Positions 1 through 11,766 are shown, counted from the stretch's first letter. The stretch: 64,000 nucleotides of DNA from Tragulus kanchil (GCA_022376925.1 JAIOJX010000025.1:98297608-98361607), one strand, 5' to 3'. The notes: a model not told the origin generated them from the sequence alone. Translations and numbers: made by a program.

Positions 1-1045
1 GACCGTTGAGGGACTACAGTGATCCTAGGGCTTGTATTGGCCAACTGATGAAAGAATTCAGTTCATTGGGTTACTGGTGGCCCACTGGAGCTCAAAGCTG
101 AGTCCCTGGCTCTCTGACTGCAGGATGTTGGGAGTCTTGGGGTTTGTGTTTCAACTCACTGGTGGGTGGAGCTGGATCTAAAATCTCTGGCTGGTCCTGA
201 GGCCATTACTGACACACTTGTATGCAGGACCTCTTCCTAGCCCCCTGGGTAGACAGGGCAAGTCCCAGGGCAGAAGTGGGCATGGAGTGTCTTAAAGCAC
301 ATGCCCCCCTGGTGGGTGGCACTTTGTCTTCTCCTGGATTTTTGCCTGACCTGAGGTGTCCCAGTATGGCTGTCAATAGGCTGGTGAGCAGGGCCAGGGT
401 CCAGAAGTAATAAGCTATAGAGAGGGTTCCAAACTGGTGCTTATTAATAGAGAGGAATCCAGAATGATGCTTATTAGCACCTAACAGTGTCCACAAGTTA
501 GAACAAGCTCCGAATAATAGCTGCCACCAGCTATGTCCCTGGCTGGGCCCCAACTGCCATCTGCCTCTCTGGGAGGCTCTTCAATCAACAAGTGGGATCA
601 ACCAACGCTCTTTTCAAGTTAATATATTTGTCTGAGTCCTGGAATATGTATGATTTTTGTTTTTTGCATTCTCCCTCTGGTTCTCCTGAAAGTAAGCCCC
701 ACTGGCCTTCAAAGTCAAACATTGTAGGCACTTTTATTTCTAATACAGTGTTCCAAAGGGGCCAGACTCTTCACTCCTTTTGAATAATCTTTCAGTGTTA
801 ATTATTCTCTGGTTTGTGGATTGCCCACCCAGAGGCATGGGTCTTAACTATACCAAGCCTCCACCTCTCCTGTCTCATTGATTTTTCTTCTTGATATCTT
901 TAATTTATTTACATCTACATGTTTAAGATATTTTCTCCTGGTCTTCCAGTTTTTCTCACCAGTTGTGTCTGTAAATAGTTGTAATATGGGTAGGCCTGCG
1001 GGAGGAGGTGAGCTCAGCATCTTCTCCTTCCCCCTCTGTAAACTC
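1..1045 (-). mobile_element. Old LINE-1 5'-region-like sequence, antisense
   Basis: This is more GC-rich than its surroundings, with imperfect internal reiterations of ctggtgggtgg (about 160 and 306). Its right end, gggaggaggtgagctcagc at about 991-1019, read on the minus strand resembles the 5' start of mammalian L1 elements. The recalled L1 leader continues through segments such as the stretches at 570-600, 680-715 and 815-845. No YY1 box or L1 ORF1 is visible, and the left side runs off the window. An LTR of an old retrovirus-like element is the alternative. The right part (from 679) is repeated at 1826 by the first tandem duplication. Confidence 0.4.
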
Positions 1046-1426
1046 TCCTTAACCCTTAAAAGACAAATTCAGATTTTAATCGTTCAATGCAGTACTTCTT
1101 AGTGCATTCCATATGGCAAGAAATGTATTATTAGCAATGCAGATACGCATAGACTAGGAATCAGACACCAGTGAGATAAGTGACTTGCCCACCACCATTG
1201 AAAGCTAGAGTTCTGTAGATGTGGCCTCACCTCTAATCCAGGCTTTGGGAAATATGCACTATAATCACTTTAAGTCTTCTAGCACATTCCCTCCTTCTAT
1301 GTCTTCAATCTATTCAAAGTGAAATCCTTGAAAGAAGTTCAAACGTTGCTTCTCTTTGAAGATTTCCTCTATTGTTTTCCCTTGCACATCAGGAAGAAAT
1401 ATCCAAATGTTGCTCTAATAGCATAT

Positions 1427-1575
1427 AAGAGAATGAAATGGTTGGACAGCATCACTGAGTCAATGGACATGAGTTTGAGTGAGCTCTGGGAGATGGTAAA
1501 GGACAGGGAAACCTGGCATGCTGCAGTCCAAGGAGTTGCAAAGAGTCAGACACGACTGAACAACTGAACTGAACT
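1427..1575 (+). mobile_element. BovB / ART2A 3' end
   Basis: The sequence carries the typical ruminant BovB/ART2A 3' segment: a [24 protein letters not shown] frame, then ggagttgcaaagagtcagac and a gactgaacaactgaactgaa end. It encodes only the last few dozen residues related to the BovB reverse transcriptase C-terminus and cannot be autonomous. BovB 3' end and ART2A SINE share this sequence, so the two cannot be told apart here. A second copy lies at 2561-2709 in duplication 1. Confidence 0.75.
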
Positions 1576-2560
1576 AGCAGAGAAGCCATAGCATTATATC
1601 AGACAGAGTCTAATCTCCATTTCAGTCTTCTCCATTGGGCCATATCTTATGCTTGTTGTCCTCCTTTGTCTGGCAGAGTGAGATCTAATAGGCATTTGCC
1701 TGGATGAATTACCTGGTATATGGTGCTCTGAATTGCAAAGCTACTGAAGAAAGAAATTGCAGTTACAGTCTCTGCTTTTGAATTTAACATAGGTCTCTAG
1801 CTTATTCTCTTAAAGCTTCTCTAATGGTTCTCCTGAAAGTAAGCCCCACTGGCCTTGTTAGGCACTTTTATTTCTAATACAGTGTTCCAAAGGGGCCAGA
1901 CTCTTCACTCCTTTTGAATAATCTTTCAGTGTTAATTATTCTCTGGTTTGTGGATTGCCCACCCAGAGGCATGGGTCTTAACTATACCAAGCCTCCACCT
2001 CTCCTGTCTCATTGATTTTTCTTCTTGATATCTTTAATTTATTTACATCTACATGTTTAAGATATTTTCTCCTGGTCTTCCAGTTTTTCTCACCAGTTGT
2101 GTCTGTAAATAGTTGTAATATGGGTAGGCCTGCGGGAGGAGGTGAGCTCAGCATCTTCTCCTTCCCTCTCTGTAAACTCTCCTTAACCCTTAAAAGACAA
2201 ATTCAGATTTTAATCGTTCAATGCAGTACTTCTTAGTGCATTCCATATGGCAAGAAATGTATTATTAGCAATGCAGATACGCATAGACTAGGAATCAGAC
2301 ACCAGTGAGATAAGTGACTTGCCCACCACCATTGAAAGCTAGAGTTCTGTAGATGTGGCCTCACCTCTAATCCAGGCTTTGGGAAATATGCACTATAATC
2401 ACTTTAAGTCTTCTAGCACATTCCCTCCTTCTATGTCTTCAATCTATTCAAAGTGAAATCCTTGAAAGAAGTTCAAACGTTGCTTCTCTTTGAAGATTTC
2501 CTCTATTGTTTTCCCTTGCACATCAGGAAGAAATATCCAAATGTTGCTCTAATAGCATAT

Positions 2561-2709
2561 AAGAGAATGAAATGGTTGGACAGCATCACTGAGTCAATGG
2601 ACATGAGTTTGAGTGAGCTCTGGGAGATGGTAAAGGACAGGGAAACCTGGCATGCTGCAGTCCAAGGAGTTGCAAAGAGTCAGACACGACTGAACAACTG
2701 AACTGAACT
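2561..2709 (+). mobile_element. BovB / ART2A 3' end (duplicated copy)
   Basis: This is the copy-B counterpart of the element at 1427-1575. It should not be counted as an independent insertion, because its flanks are duplicated along with it. Confidence 0.75.
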
Positions 2710-2961
2710 AGCAGAGAAGCCATAGCATTATATCAGACAGAGTCTAATCTCCATTTCAGTCTTCTCCATTGGGCCATATCTTATGCTTGTTGTCCTCCTT
2801 TGTCTGGCAGAGTGAGATCTAATAGGCATTTGCCTGGATGAATTACCTGGTATATGGTGCTCTGAATTGCAAAGCTACTGAAGAAAGAAATTGCAGTTAC
2901 AGTCTCTGCTTTTTGAATTTAACATAGGTCTCTAGCTTATTCTCTTAAAGCTTCTCTAATA

Positions 2962-3330
2962 AAAATGTCATAGACAGGGTGGCTTAAACAATGACCATTT
3001 ATTTATCACAGTTCTAGAGACTGAGAAATTCAAGGTCAAGCCACCAACAGATTCACTGTCTGGTGAATGCTCACTTCTTCATTCATAGCCATTCTATTGC
3101 TGTGTCTTCATATGACAGATGGAATGAAGGAGCTCTCTAGGGCTGCTTTTGTAAGGTACTGATCCCATTTATGAGGCCTCTACTATCATGACATAATCAA
3201 CTCCCAGAGGGTTACTCCTAATAATATCCCATTGAGAATGAGAAGTTTGATATACAAATTTTGGAATGACAGGAACATTCTGATGAAAACACACTCATAC
3301 TCCATGTACTAGGAGTTCATTGAGATTATA
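2962..3330 (-). mobile_element. MaLR (MLT1/MST-like) LTR relic, antisense
   Basis: Diagnostic pieces are ggtggcttaaacaatgacca, a cacagttctagagactgag segment and an internal gctgtgtcttcatatgac. These match the reversed MLT1/MST LTR pattern (LTR ending in ...TTTAAGCCACCC...). It is diverged, and the boundaries are approximate. Confidence 0.5.
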
Positions 3331-3494
3331 AAGCTGACTTGTCTATTCAGTAAAAAAAGTGTTAAGTAGACTGCATGTTGCTCCTTTCTTCTGATGCCTC
3401 ATGAAGTATATTTGAAAGTCTTCTAACTTAGCAAGTGGAGGACTTTGGTACATAAGACCATGAAGTCATATATCCTAGGGTAGAAACTGATAGC

Positions 3495-3585
3495 AAGTTT
3501 AACTGGCCTGATTCAGTTTCTTCATCTATAAAATAGGGCTAATATTATCATCATAGGGTTTCTGAGTGTTTTACATATAACAATA
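3495..3585 (-). mobile_element. MIR fragment, antisense
   Basis: The segment cagtttcttcatctataaaa followed by tagggctaatattatcatca is the classic reversed MIR core. It is short and old. Confidence 0.5.
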
Positions 3586-3599
3586 TAATATAAAAGCAG

Positions 3600-4030
3600 T
3601 TGATACTTTAGTTGTGGGAAGCAGAATAATGGTCCATCAAAGATATCTCCAGAATCTTTAAGTATTTGGCCCTCACAAACAGATGTGATTAAGGTTAAGA
3701 ACTCTGAAATGGAAAGATTGTCCTGATTATATGGTCTGCTAAGTATAATTACAGGAGTTCTTGAAAGGGAAGAACCTCCCTCAGCTGTGGACAGAGAACG
3801 AGGTGGCAACAGAATGGCCAGAGAAATATCACAATGCTGGATTTGAAGATAGAGGAAGGGTGACCTCTTTGAGCTGGAAAAAGCAAGGAAACTTATTCTT
3901 ACTTAGGTCTGAAAAAAGAACACAGCTGATATCTTGCTGATATCTTTATTTTAATGTGATAAGACCACAATAGAGCTCATGAATAAAGATGTTATATCTG
4001 TGTTGTTTTAAGCCACTAATTATGGTAATT
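3600..4030 (+). mobile_element. MaLR (MLT1-like) LTR relic
   Basis: The plus strand shows a degraded MLT1-like LTR: a start around gcagaataatggtccatcaa, a middle with gtgattaaggttaagaactc, and an end with tgttgttttaagccactaat, the usual MaLR LTR 3' signature. The last part (from 3896) is repeated at 4967-5101 by duplication 2. Confidence 0.45.
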
Positions 4031-6041
4031 AAATGTTTATTCTGACCTTATTTAAGTGCTCCTTTACATAATGACTTCAAATGAAAGCAAGAATGACAGC
4101 TACTTGAATTTTATAAAAAGATCATGAACTGTATTTTTGTCCAGGCTGACTAGTCAAGTGAACAATTGGTTGAGTTAATTGAGTGAAGTCTTGCTCAATG
4201 ACCATTTCAAGCTCTTTCTCTCATGATTTGAATTAGGGATTGGTACAAAAATTAGATACTAAAGGGCTTAATATTATGCAATAGATTAAGTGATGAATAT
4301 CAAACCCCAATGTTTGCATTATTCATCCACTTACCATTCTACAAATACCTGTTGAGAATTTATCCAAAAGAAGAAAGCATTAGGGATTGAAAAATGCACT
4401 CAATAAACCACCCTCATGGAATATCCAGACCAGTAAAACACAGATACCCAACATTCAAAAACTTGAAAGTCTTGATGACAACGCTCTTTCTTACTCTTCA
4501 TTGGAACTCCAGGTGTCAACACAGTCCCTGGCACATAGTAGGAGGACACAAATTAACCAGGGACCTTCCATTGAACTGACTGCCATATATCATAAAATAA
4601 TAATTTAGTAACTTACAAAAAGGATGTTCAGAAAAAGCTTAATAGAAGTGGTACAGTTTTAGTGTGCCTTCAAAAATGAGTAGAACCTGAGAAAGCAAGG
4701 ATGAGGAACCTGTCCAAGATCAAAGACCAGGTAGAAATAAGAAACCTCAAAAACTGTAAATAACTGAATCTGAAAATCTGGATTGTGTATAAAAATCTAA
4801 TAATGGAAAATCAGACTAAAGAGTAGGTTGCAACCCGTCAGAATGGCCATCTTCAAGAAATCTGCAGACAATAAATGCTGGAGAGGGTGCGGAGAAAAGG
4901 GAACCCTCTTGCATTGCTGGTGGGAATGTAAATTGATACAGCCTCTATGGAAGACAGTCTGGAGATTTCTTACTTAGGTCTGAAAAAAGAACATAGCTGA
5001 TATCTTGCTGATATCTTTATTTTAATGTGATAAGACCACAATAGAGCTCATGAATAAAGATGTTATATCTGTGTTGTTTTAAGCCACTAATTATGGTAAT
5101 TAAATGTTTATTCTGACCTTATTTAAGTGCTCCTTTACATAATGACTTCAAATGAAAGCAAGAATGACAGCTACTTGAATTTTATAAAAAGATCATGAAC
5201 TGTATTTTTGTCCAGGCTGACTAGTCAAGTGAACAATTGGTTGAGTTAATTGAGTGAAGTCTTGCTCAATGACCATTTCAAGCTCTTTCTCTCATGATTT
5301 GAATTAGGGATTGGTACAAAAATTAGATACTAAAGGGCTTAATATTATGCAATAGATTAAGTGATGAATATCAAACCCCAATGTTTGCATTATTCATCCA
5401 CTTACCATTCTACAAATACCTGTTGAGAATTTATCCAAAAGAAGAAAGCATTAGGGATTGAAAAATGCACTCAATAAACCACCCTCATGGAATATCCAGA
5501 CCAGTAAAACACAGATACCCAACATTCAAAAACTTGAAAGTCTTGATGACAACGCTCTTTCTTACTCTTCATTGGAACTCCAGGTGTCAACACAGTCCCT
5601 GGCACATAGTAGGAGGACACAAATTAACCAGGGACCTTCCATTGAACTGACTGCCATATATCATAAAATAATAATTTAGTAACTTACAAAAAGGATGTTC
5701 AGAAAAAGCTTAATAGAAGTGGTACAGTTTTAGTGTGCCTTCAAAAATGAGTAGAACCTGAGAAAGCAAGGATGAGGAACCTGTCCAAGATCAAAGACCA
5801 GGTAGAAATAAGAAACCTCAAAAACTGTAAATAACTGAATCTGAAAATCTGGATTGTGTATAAAAATCTAATAATGGAAAATCAGACTAAAGAGTAGGTT
5901 GCAACCCGTCAGAATGGCCATCTTCAAGAAATCTGCAGACAATAAATGCTGGAGAGGGTGCGGAGAAAAGGGAACCCTCTTGCATTGCTGGTGGGAATGT
6001 AAATTGATACAGCCTCTATGGAAGACAGTCTGGAGATTTCT
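3896..6041. repeat. Tandem duplication 2 (unit 1071 bp)
   Basis: Copy A is 3896-4966 and copy B 4967-6041, offset 1071, with one C/T difference near the start of the unit (about 3921 versus 4992). The joint shows a short shared ttctta. The duplication cuts through an L1 insertion: copy A holds its left target site and first 134 bases (4833-4966), while copy B runs into the rest of the L1. The content is otherwise the end of a MaLR LTR, L2-like pieces and unassigned sequence. Confidence 0.95.
4315..4580 (+). mobile_element. L2/MIR-like fragments
   Basis: Pieces such as acaaatacctgttgagaatt and ccctggcacatagtaggagg resemble the 3' regions of L2/MIR elements. They are old and interrupted, with approximate edges. 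The copy-B equivalent is at about 5386-5651. Confidence 0.35.
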
Positions 6042-6734
6042 TAAAAAACTAAAAATAGAAGCACCCTATGACCCAGCAATCCCACTATTAGGCTTATATC
6101 CTGATGAAATCAAAACTGAAAGAAGCACCTGTACCCCAATGTTCATTGCAGCTCTCTATACAATAGCCAAAACATGGAAGCAACCTAGATGTCCATCGAC
6201 GAATGAATGGATCCAGAAGCTCTGGTACATATATACAATGGAATACTACTCAGCTGTTAAAAGAAATGCAGAAGACTCGATCCTAATGAAGTGGCTGGCT
6301 CTAGAACCTATCATAAAAAGTGAAGTAAGTCAAAAAGAGAAAGACAAATACAGTATACTAACACACATATATGGAATCTAGTAGGACGGTCTTGATATCA
6401 CACACAGGGAACTCATGAAAAAAAAAAAAAAAAAGACAGAGCATAGACATAGGGACATCGTGGCGAATAAATATGGAGGGGGAAGCATGGAGGAAGTAAC
6501 AAGGAAACCTATAGTGGTATGTGTGGAAAAGATAGCTAGTGTCACAGTGCTAAGGGAATAGGAGTGCTTACAATGGCTTGGGGCAAAGGTCTGGAGGGGT
6601 GGGATGGGGGGATCTGGGTGGGTGGGGACCATGGATATGCATATGACTGATCTGGGAACATACATGTATGTGAACAACAAAACTCTGTAAAACCTTTAAA
6701 ATAAAGAATAAAAAAAAAAAAAGAGTAGGTTGCA
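5890..6734 (+). mobile_element. 5'-truncated LINE-1 with target-site duplication
   Basis: The L1 body is 5904-6720. It is flanked by a perfect 14-base direct repeat, aagagtaggttgca, at 5890-5903 and 6721-6734, the target-site duplication of L1 endonuclease-primed insertion. The body holds the ORF2 C-terminus (to 6381), a 3' UTR with an A-run at 6419-6434 and a G-rich stretch at about 6588-6629, and an AATAAA-like signal with poly(A) tail at about 6700-6720. It is an artiodactyl-type L1. The left target site also occurs at 4819-4832 because duplication 2 copied it. Confidence 0.92.
5904..6381 (+). pseudogene. LINE-1 ORF2 C-terminal remnant
   Basis: An open frame of about 158 codons, ending in TAG at 6379-6381, encodes the end of L1 ORF2p. 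Visible family landmarks are [29 protein letters not shown], a TCTPMFIAALYTIAKTWKQP stretch, IYTMEYYSAVKRN and the terminal ILTHIYGI. This is the cysteine-containing C-terminal region; the endonuclease and reverse transcriptase domains are absent through 5' truncation. There is no native start codon, so it is not a functional gene. The undisrupted frame suggests a moderately recent insertion. Confidence 0.9.
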
Positions 6735-7248
6735 GACAATCATAAGAATCTGGGGTTCCAAAAAGAGTTCCAGCTCTAGAAACCTAAACAAATATATATG
6801 AGTAAGTAAGAACAGCAAATGTGCCTTTAGTTAAATTAAATTGGAGTAAACACAGTTCAGCAGATTCTTTCAGTACACTATATTTTTAGGCCTCAGTAGG
6901 CATTAGACTTGTCAAGGAAGAGAAAAGTATATCTTTATCCATTACCCATTTTCCATGAGCAAGTACCCCAAAACAATAACTTTAAATCATGCTTCTTTTT
7001 TACCTGTGACTTCCTGACTGGTTAAGCAGTTCTCCTATGCTGACTCACACATCAACACTGAGCTGGTGTTTGGTCTGGGAGCTGTACTCACTGGCATAGC
7101 TGGGTTTCTCTCCCCAAGATTTCTGTTGTATTTTTTCTGATCTTTAAAATTCAAGCTCCTTCACATGATGGAAGAAGTGTTCCAAAAAGATGAGAGAAGA
7201 AGCCAGAAAGGTTTGATGTCACCTTATGCCATTTTGCCATACTATCTT
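6735..7248. other. Unassigned sequence
   Basis: I recognise no gene, repeat family or regulatory site here. Confidence 0.6.
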
Positions 7249-7461
7249 TTTAAAAAAAATATTCATTTGTTTGGCTGCACTGGGTCTTAGTTGTGGCACA
7301 CAAGATCTTTAGTTGCAGCATGTGTGATCTTCAGCTGTGCTATGTGAATTCTTAGTTGCCGCATGTGAGATCTAGCTCCCTTACCCAGGACTGAACCCAG
7401 GCCCGCTGAATTGGGAAAATAGAGCCCTAGCTACTGAATTACCAGGGAAGTCCCTGTTCCC
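7249..7461 (-). mobile_element. CHR-type tRNA-derived SINE (older type), antisense
   Basis: Reversed SINE: an A/T-rich tail (7246-7262), then ttggctgcactgggtcttag and repeated agttg/gcatgtg units, ending in ccagggaagtccct, the reversed tRNA-like head. A ctatctt direct repeat at 7242-7248 and 7462-7468 is a plausible target-site duplication. The part from 7282 is repeated at 8447-8626. Confidence 0.7.
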
Positions 7462-7545
7462 CTATCTTGGTCTAAATTAGTCACAAGCCAGTCACATTAA
7501 AGGGACTGGAAAAATGGACTGCATCTCTTTAACAGAGAAGTGGGC

Positions 7546-8137
7546 TTGTCAGGGTTCTACAGAAAAACAGAACTAATAGGAGAACCATGTATAGAGAGAA
7601 ATATGTGTGTGCATGTGTGTATGTGTTTAGAGAGACGATATATACAGAGATATATAAACAGAACTATATGTATATATATATATATACATATGTATACATA
7701 CACATATATGTACATATATATGTGTGTGTATGATTTTAATGAATCATTGGCTCATGAAAATATGGAAGCTAAATGGTCCCACAATCTATTGTCTGCATAT
7801 GTGAGACCCAGGAAGCCCAGTGGTATAATTCAGTCTGAATCTGAAGGCCTGAGGACCAGGTGAGCTGATACTGTAAATCTCAGTCCAAGGGCAAGAGATG
7901 GGATATCCCAGCTCAAATGGTGAAAAAGAGGGAGGGTTAATTCCTCCGTCCTCTCTCTTTATTCTATTCAATCCTGCAGTCATTTGAATGATGACCAACC
8001 ACTTTGGAGAAGGTAACCTACTGAGTTCACTGATTCAAGTATTTTTCTCATCTGAAAATATCCTCACAGACATACCCAGAACTTATGTTTAATCTGGGCA
8101 TCCTATAAATAGTCAAGCTGGCACAAATTAACTATCT
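7546..8137 (+). mobile_element. Old interspersed repeat (L1M 3'-end-like or LTR-like) with microsatellite
   Basis: It begins with gtcagggttctacagaaaaa and ends near gtcaagctggcacaaattaa, both familiar edges of a common old mammalian repeat whose family name I cannot fix from memory. A TA/TG-rich microsatellite sits near its left end (7664-7731), as is usual for this repeat. It is repeated at about 8711-9305 by duplication 3. Confidence 0.45.
7664..7731. repeat. TA/TG microsatellite
   Basis: Alternating ta, ca and tg dinucleotides with interruptions. The corresponding stretch in copy B, at about 8830-8899, differs by small indels. Confidence 0.9.
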
Positions 8138-9894
8138 CAAGTCCAAAGTCAGTTGCAAAGAGGTATGAATAAAGGATTGATGGGGTTTTGCAGCCACATT
8201 TCACTGTCTAGCACAGTTAGTTTGGTTAGATTAGTTTGTTCCTAATGTAATCATGAAACTTTTTACTTTATCTTCTATAGTACCACATTGTAATTTACAG
8301 TATGCTAATGCCCAAGTAAGACTTTGAATTATGCTATCAGAGGTTTTTTATCATGGAGGACTACTACAGTTTTTAATTAAGTATGTAACTTTAAATGAGA
8401 TATATATTATAACATATAGCTTTCTGTCTTAAAAATGACATAAGATGGGTCTTAGTTGTGGCACACAAGATCTTTAGTTGCAGCATGTGTGATCTTCAGC
8501 TGTGCTATGTGAATTCTTAGTTGCCGCATGTGAGATCTAGCTCCCTTACCCAGGACTGAACCCAGGCCCGCTGAATTGGGAAAATAGAGCCCTAGCTACT
8601 GAATTACCAGGGAAGTCCCTGTTCCCCTATCTTGGTCTAAATTAGTCACAAGCCAGTCACATTAAAGGGACTGGAAAAATGGACTGCATCTCTTTAACAG
8701 AGAAGTGGGCTTGTCAGGGTTCTACAGAAAAACAGAACTAATAGGAGAACCATGTATAGAGAGAAATATGTGTGTGTGCATGTGTGTATGTGTTTAGAGA
8801 GACGTATATATACAGAGCTATATAAACAGAACTATATGTATATATATATATATACATATGTATACATACACATATATGTACATATATATGTGTGTGTATG
8901 ATTTTAATGAATCATTGGCTCATGAAAATATGGAAGCTAAATGGTCCCACAATCTATTGTCTGCATATGTGAGACCCAGGAAGCCCAGTGGTATAATTCA
9001 GTCTGAATCTGAAGGCCTGAGGACCAGGTGAGCTGATACTGTAAATCTCAGTCCAAGGGCAAGAGATGGGATATCCCAGCTCAAATGGTGAAAAAGAGGG
9101 AGGGTTAATTCCTCCGTCCTCTCTCTTTTATTCTATTCAATCCTGCAGTCATTTGAATGATGACCAACCACTTTGGAGAAGGTAACCTACTGAGTTCACT
9201 GATTCAAGTATTTTTCTCATCTGAAAATATCCTCACAGACATACCCAGAACTTATGTTTAATCTGGGCATCCTATAAATAGTCAAGCTGGCACAAATTAA
9301 CTATCTCAAGTCCAAAGTCAGTTGCAAAGAGGTATGAATAAAGGATTGATGGGGTTTTGCAGCCACATTTCACTGTCTAGCACAGTTAGTTTGGTTAGAT
9401 TAGTTTGTTCCTAATGTAATCATGAAACTTTTTACTTTATCTTCTATAGTACCACATTGTAATTTACAGTATGCTAATGCCCAAGTAAGACTTTGAATTA
9501 TGCTATCAGAGGTTTTTTATCATGGAGGACTACTACAGTTTTTAATTAAGTATGTAACTTTAAATGAGATATATATTATAACATATAGCTTTCTGTCTTA
9601 AAAATGACATAAGATGGGAGGTGTTAAAGGGAAGGATGGGCAATAAAATTTAAAAATAGGTTATTAAGGTAGCTTAGATGAATGTAGAAGATCTTTATTA
9701 AGGTTAAATGGTGATGAGATAAGAAAGGAGAGAGCAAAACTATATTATATTTGAGGAAATCTCATGTATGATATCACTCTGGCATATAGGAGCTGAGCAA
9801 GTAAATATATAGTGTATATTTTAGTAAATATAGTGGGGTTTTCTAACTGTAGGACTGAACTTTGAAAAATATATCAGCTGTGGTGAATTGTATA

Positions 9895-10160
9895 TAGCAA
9901 ATTCATTATTGATCCAACAAGTATCTCTATAAATATTCATTGACATGATGTAATGAAAAATATGACAAATATAGACTCTGCCACTTCAAAGCTTATAAAT
10001 AAGTATACAGACAATTAAAATGCAGTGCCATGAGCATTAAGACAAGGGAAGTACATGGGGCTATGGATAGAAAATCCTTCTAGGCTATGTAAGGTATAAG
10101 AGAGCTGTGAGTTGCAGGGAAGCTTACGTGAAAGTAGTTTCTGGCTGGTAGTAGAGATGG
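9895..10160 (+). mobile_element. L2-like fragment
   Basis: Segments such as caacaagtatctctataaat followed by tagactctgccacttcaaag resemble the 3' part of L2. It is strongly diverged. The duplicate is at about 11019-11284. Confidence 0.4.
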
Positions 10161-10204
10161 TGACTCAGTGGAAGACAACAGATTAAAGTTTAGTAGTAAA
10201 AAAT

Positions 10205-10594
10205 AAACACAAATAGCTTTTCACTATTGCATATCCTGTTAGTTGTGGGTTTGTCATTTATAGTCTGTATTCAGATATGTTTCCTCTATGCCTACTCTGT
10301 TGAGACTTTTTAATCAAGGATGTTGAATTTTATCAAATGCATTTCTTTGCATCTTTTGAGATGATCATAAGATTTTCATCCTTAATTTAGTTAATGGGGT
10401 ATGTCACATTAATTTGCAGATGTTGAACCATCTCCGTATCCCTGGAGTAAATGCCACAGCCATGGTTTATGATCCATTTAATGTATTTTTGGATTCCGTT
10501 TGCTATTAGTTTGTTGAGCATTATTGCATCTATGTTCATTAGGGATATTGACCTGTAATTTTATCTTCTTGTAATATTCTGGTCTTGTTTTTGA
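10205..10594 (-). mobile_element. Old LINE-1 ORF2 fragment, antisense
   Basis: Reversed L1 ORF2 reverse-transcriptase sequence, recognisable from gatgttgaattttatcaaat, ttgagatgatcataagattt, gttgagcattattgcatcta and ttagggatattgacctgtaa. Many substitutions make it an ancient copy without coding potential. It is cut at 10594 by the joint of duplication 4. Confidence 0.75.
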
Positions 10595-11329
10595 ATGCTA
10601 ATGCCCAAGTAAGACTTTGAATTATGCTATCAGAGGTTTTTTATCATGGAGGACTACTACAGTTTTTAATTAAGTATGTAACTTTAAATGAGATATATAT
10701 TATAACATATAGCTTTCTGTCTTAAAAATGACATAAGATGGGAGGTGTTAAAGGGAAGGATGGGCAATAAAATTTAAAAATAGGTTATTAAGGTAGCTTA
10801 GATGAATGTAGAAGATCTTTATTAAGGTTAAATGGTGATGAGATAAGAAAGGAGAGAGCAAAACTATATTATATTTGAGGAAATCTCATGTATGATATCA
10901 CTCTGGCATATAGGAGCTGAGCAAGTAAATATATAGTGTATATTTTAGTAAATATAGTGGGGTTTTCTAACTGTAGGACTGAACTTTGAAAAATATATCA
11001 GCTGTGGTGAATTGTATATAGCAAATTCATTATTGATCCAACAAGTATCTCTATAAATATTCATTGACATGATGTAATGAAAAATATGACAAATATAGAC
11101 TCTGCCACTTCAAAGCTTATAAATAAGTATACAGACAATTAAAATGCAGTGCCATGAGCATTAAGACAAGGGAAGTACATGGGGCTATGGATAGAAAATC
11201 CTTCTAGGCTATGTAAGGTATAAGAGAGCTGTGAGTTGCAGGGAAGCTTACGTGAAAGTAGTTTCTGGCTGGTAGTAGAGATGGTGACTCAGTGGAAGAC
11301 AACAGATTAAAGTTTAGTAGTAAAAAATA

Positions 11330-11766
11330 AACACAAATAGCTTTTCACTATTGCATATCCTGTTAGTTGTGGGTTTGTCATTTATAGTCTGTATTCAGAT
11401 ATGTTTCCTCTATGCCTACTCTGTTGAGACTTTTTAATCAAGGATGTTGAATTTTATCAAATGCATTTCTTTGCATCTTTTGAGATGATCATAAGATTTT
11501 CATCCTTAATTTAGTTAATGGGGTATGTCACATTAATTTGCAGATGTTGAACCATCTCCGTATCCCTGGAGTAAATGCCACAGCCATGGTTTATGATCCA
11601 TTTAATGTATTTTTGGATTCCGTTTGCTATTAGTTTGTTGAGCATTATTGCATCTATGTTCATTAGGGATATTGACCTGTAATTTTATCTTCTTGTAATA
11701 TTCTGGTCTTGTTTTTGAATCAAGGTAATGCTGGTCTCATACAATGAGTATGGAAGTGCCCCCCCA
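11330..11766 (-). mobile_element. Old LINE-1 ORF2 fragment, antisense (longer duplicate)
   Basis: This is the copy-B counterpart of 10205-10594. It continues past the joint with aggtaatgctggtctcatac and aatgagtatggaag, also L1 ORF2. This continuation shows that copy B, not copy A, carries the natural right flank. Confidence 0.75.

Larger units (their letters stand above)
679..2960. repeat. Tandem duplication 1 (unit about 1.13 kb)
   Basis: Copy A is 679-1825 and copy B 1826-2960, directly abutting, offset 1134 over most of the length. The copies differ by a 13-base shorter segment near the start of B (after ggcctt), one C/T change in a C-run near 1037, and one extra T near 2911. The duplicated content is the end of an L1-like sequence, an unassigned middle and a BovB 3' end. 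Probably an unmerged assembly overlap. Confidence 0.95.
7282..9616. repeat. Tandem duplication 3 (unit about 1.17 kb)
   Basis: Copy A is 7282-8446 and copy B 8447-9616. The offset drifts from 1165 to 1169 through small indels, mostly in the TA/TG microsatellite and in a T-run after ctctctctt. The joint shares tggg. Copy B starts inside the CHR SINE, so the SINE piece at 8447-8626 is a false partial copy. Its right end overlaps duplication 4. Confidence 0.95.
9471..11720. repeat. Tandem duplication 4 (unit 1124 bp)
   Basis: Copy A is 9471-10594 and copy B 10595-11720, offset 1124, with no differences that I noticed. The first about 145 bases of the unit are also the end of duplication 3, so that stretch occurs three times, at 8302-8446, 9471-9616 and 10595-10741. 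The content is unassigned sequence, an L2 fragment and an antisense L1 ORF2 fragment. Confidence 0.95.

Noticed and set aside
1319..1567. 82-codon frame with clear similarity to a reverse transcriptase C-terminus
   Set aside because: It is the end of a BovB/ART2A repeat fused to unrelated upstream codons, not a gene.
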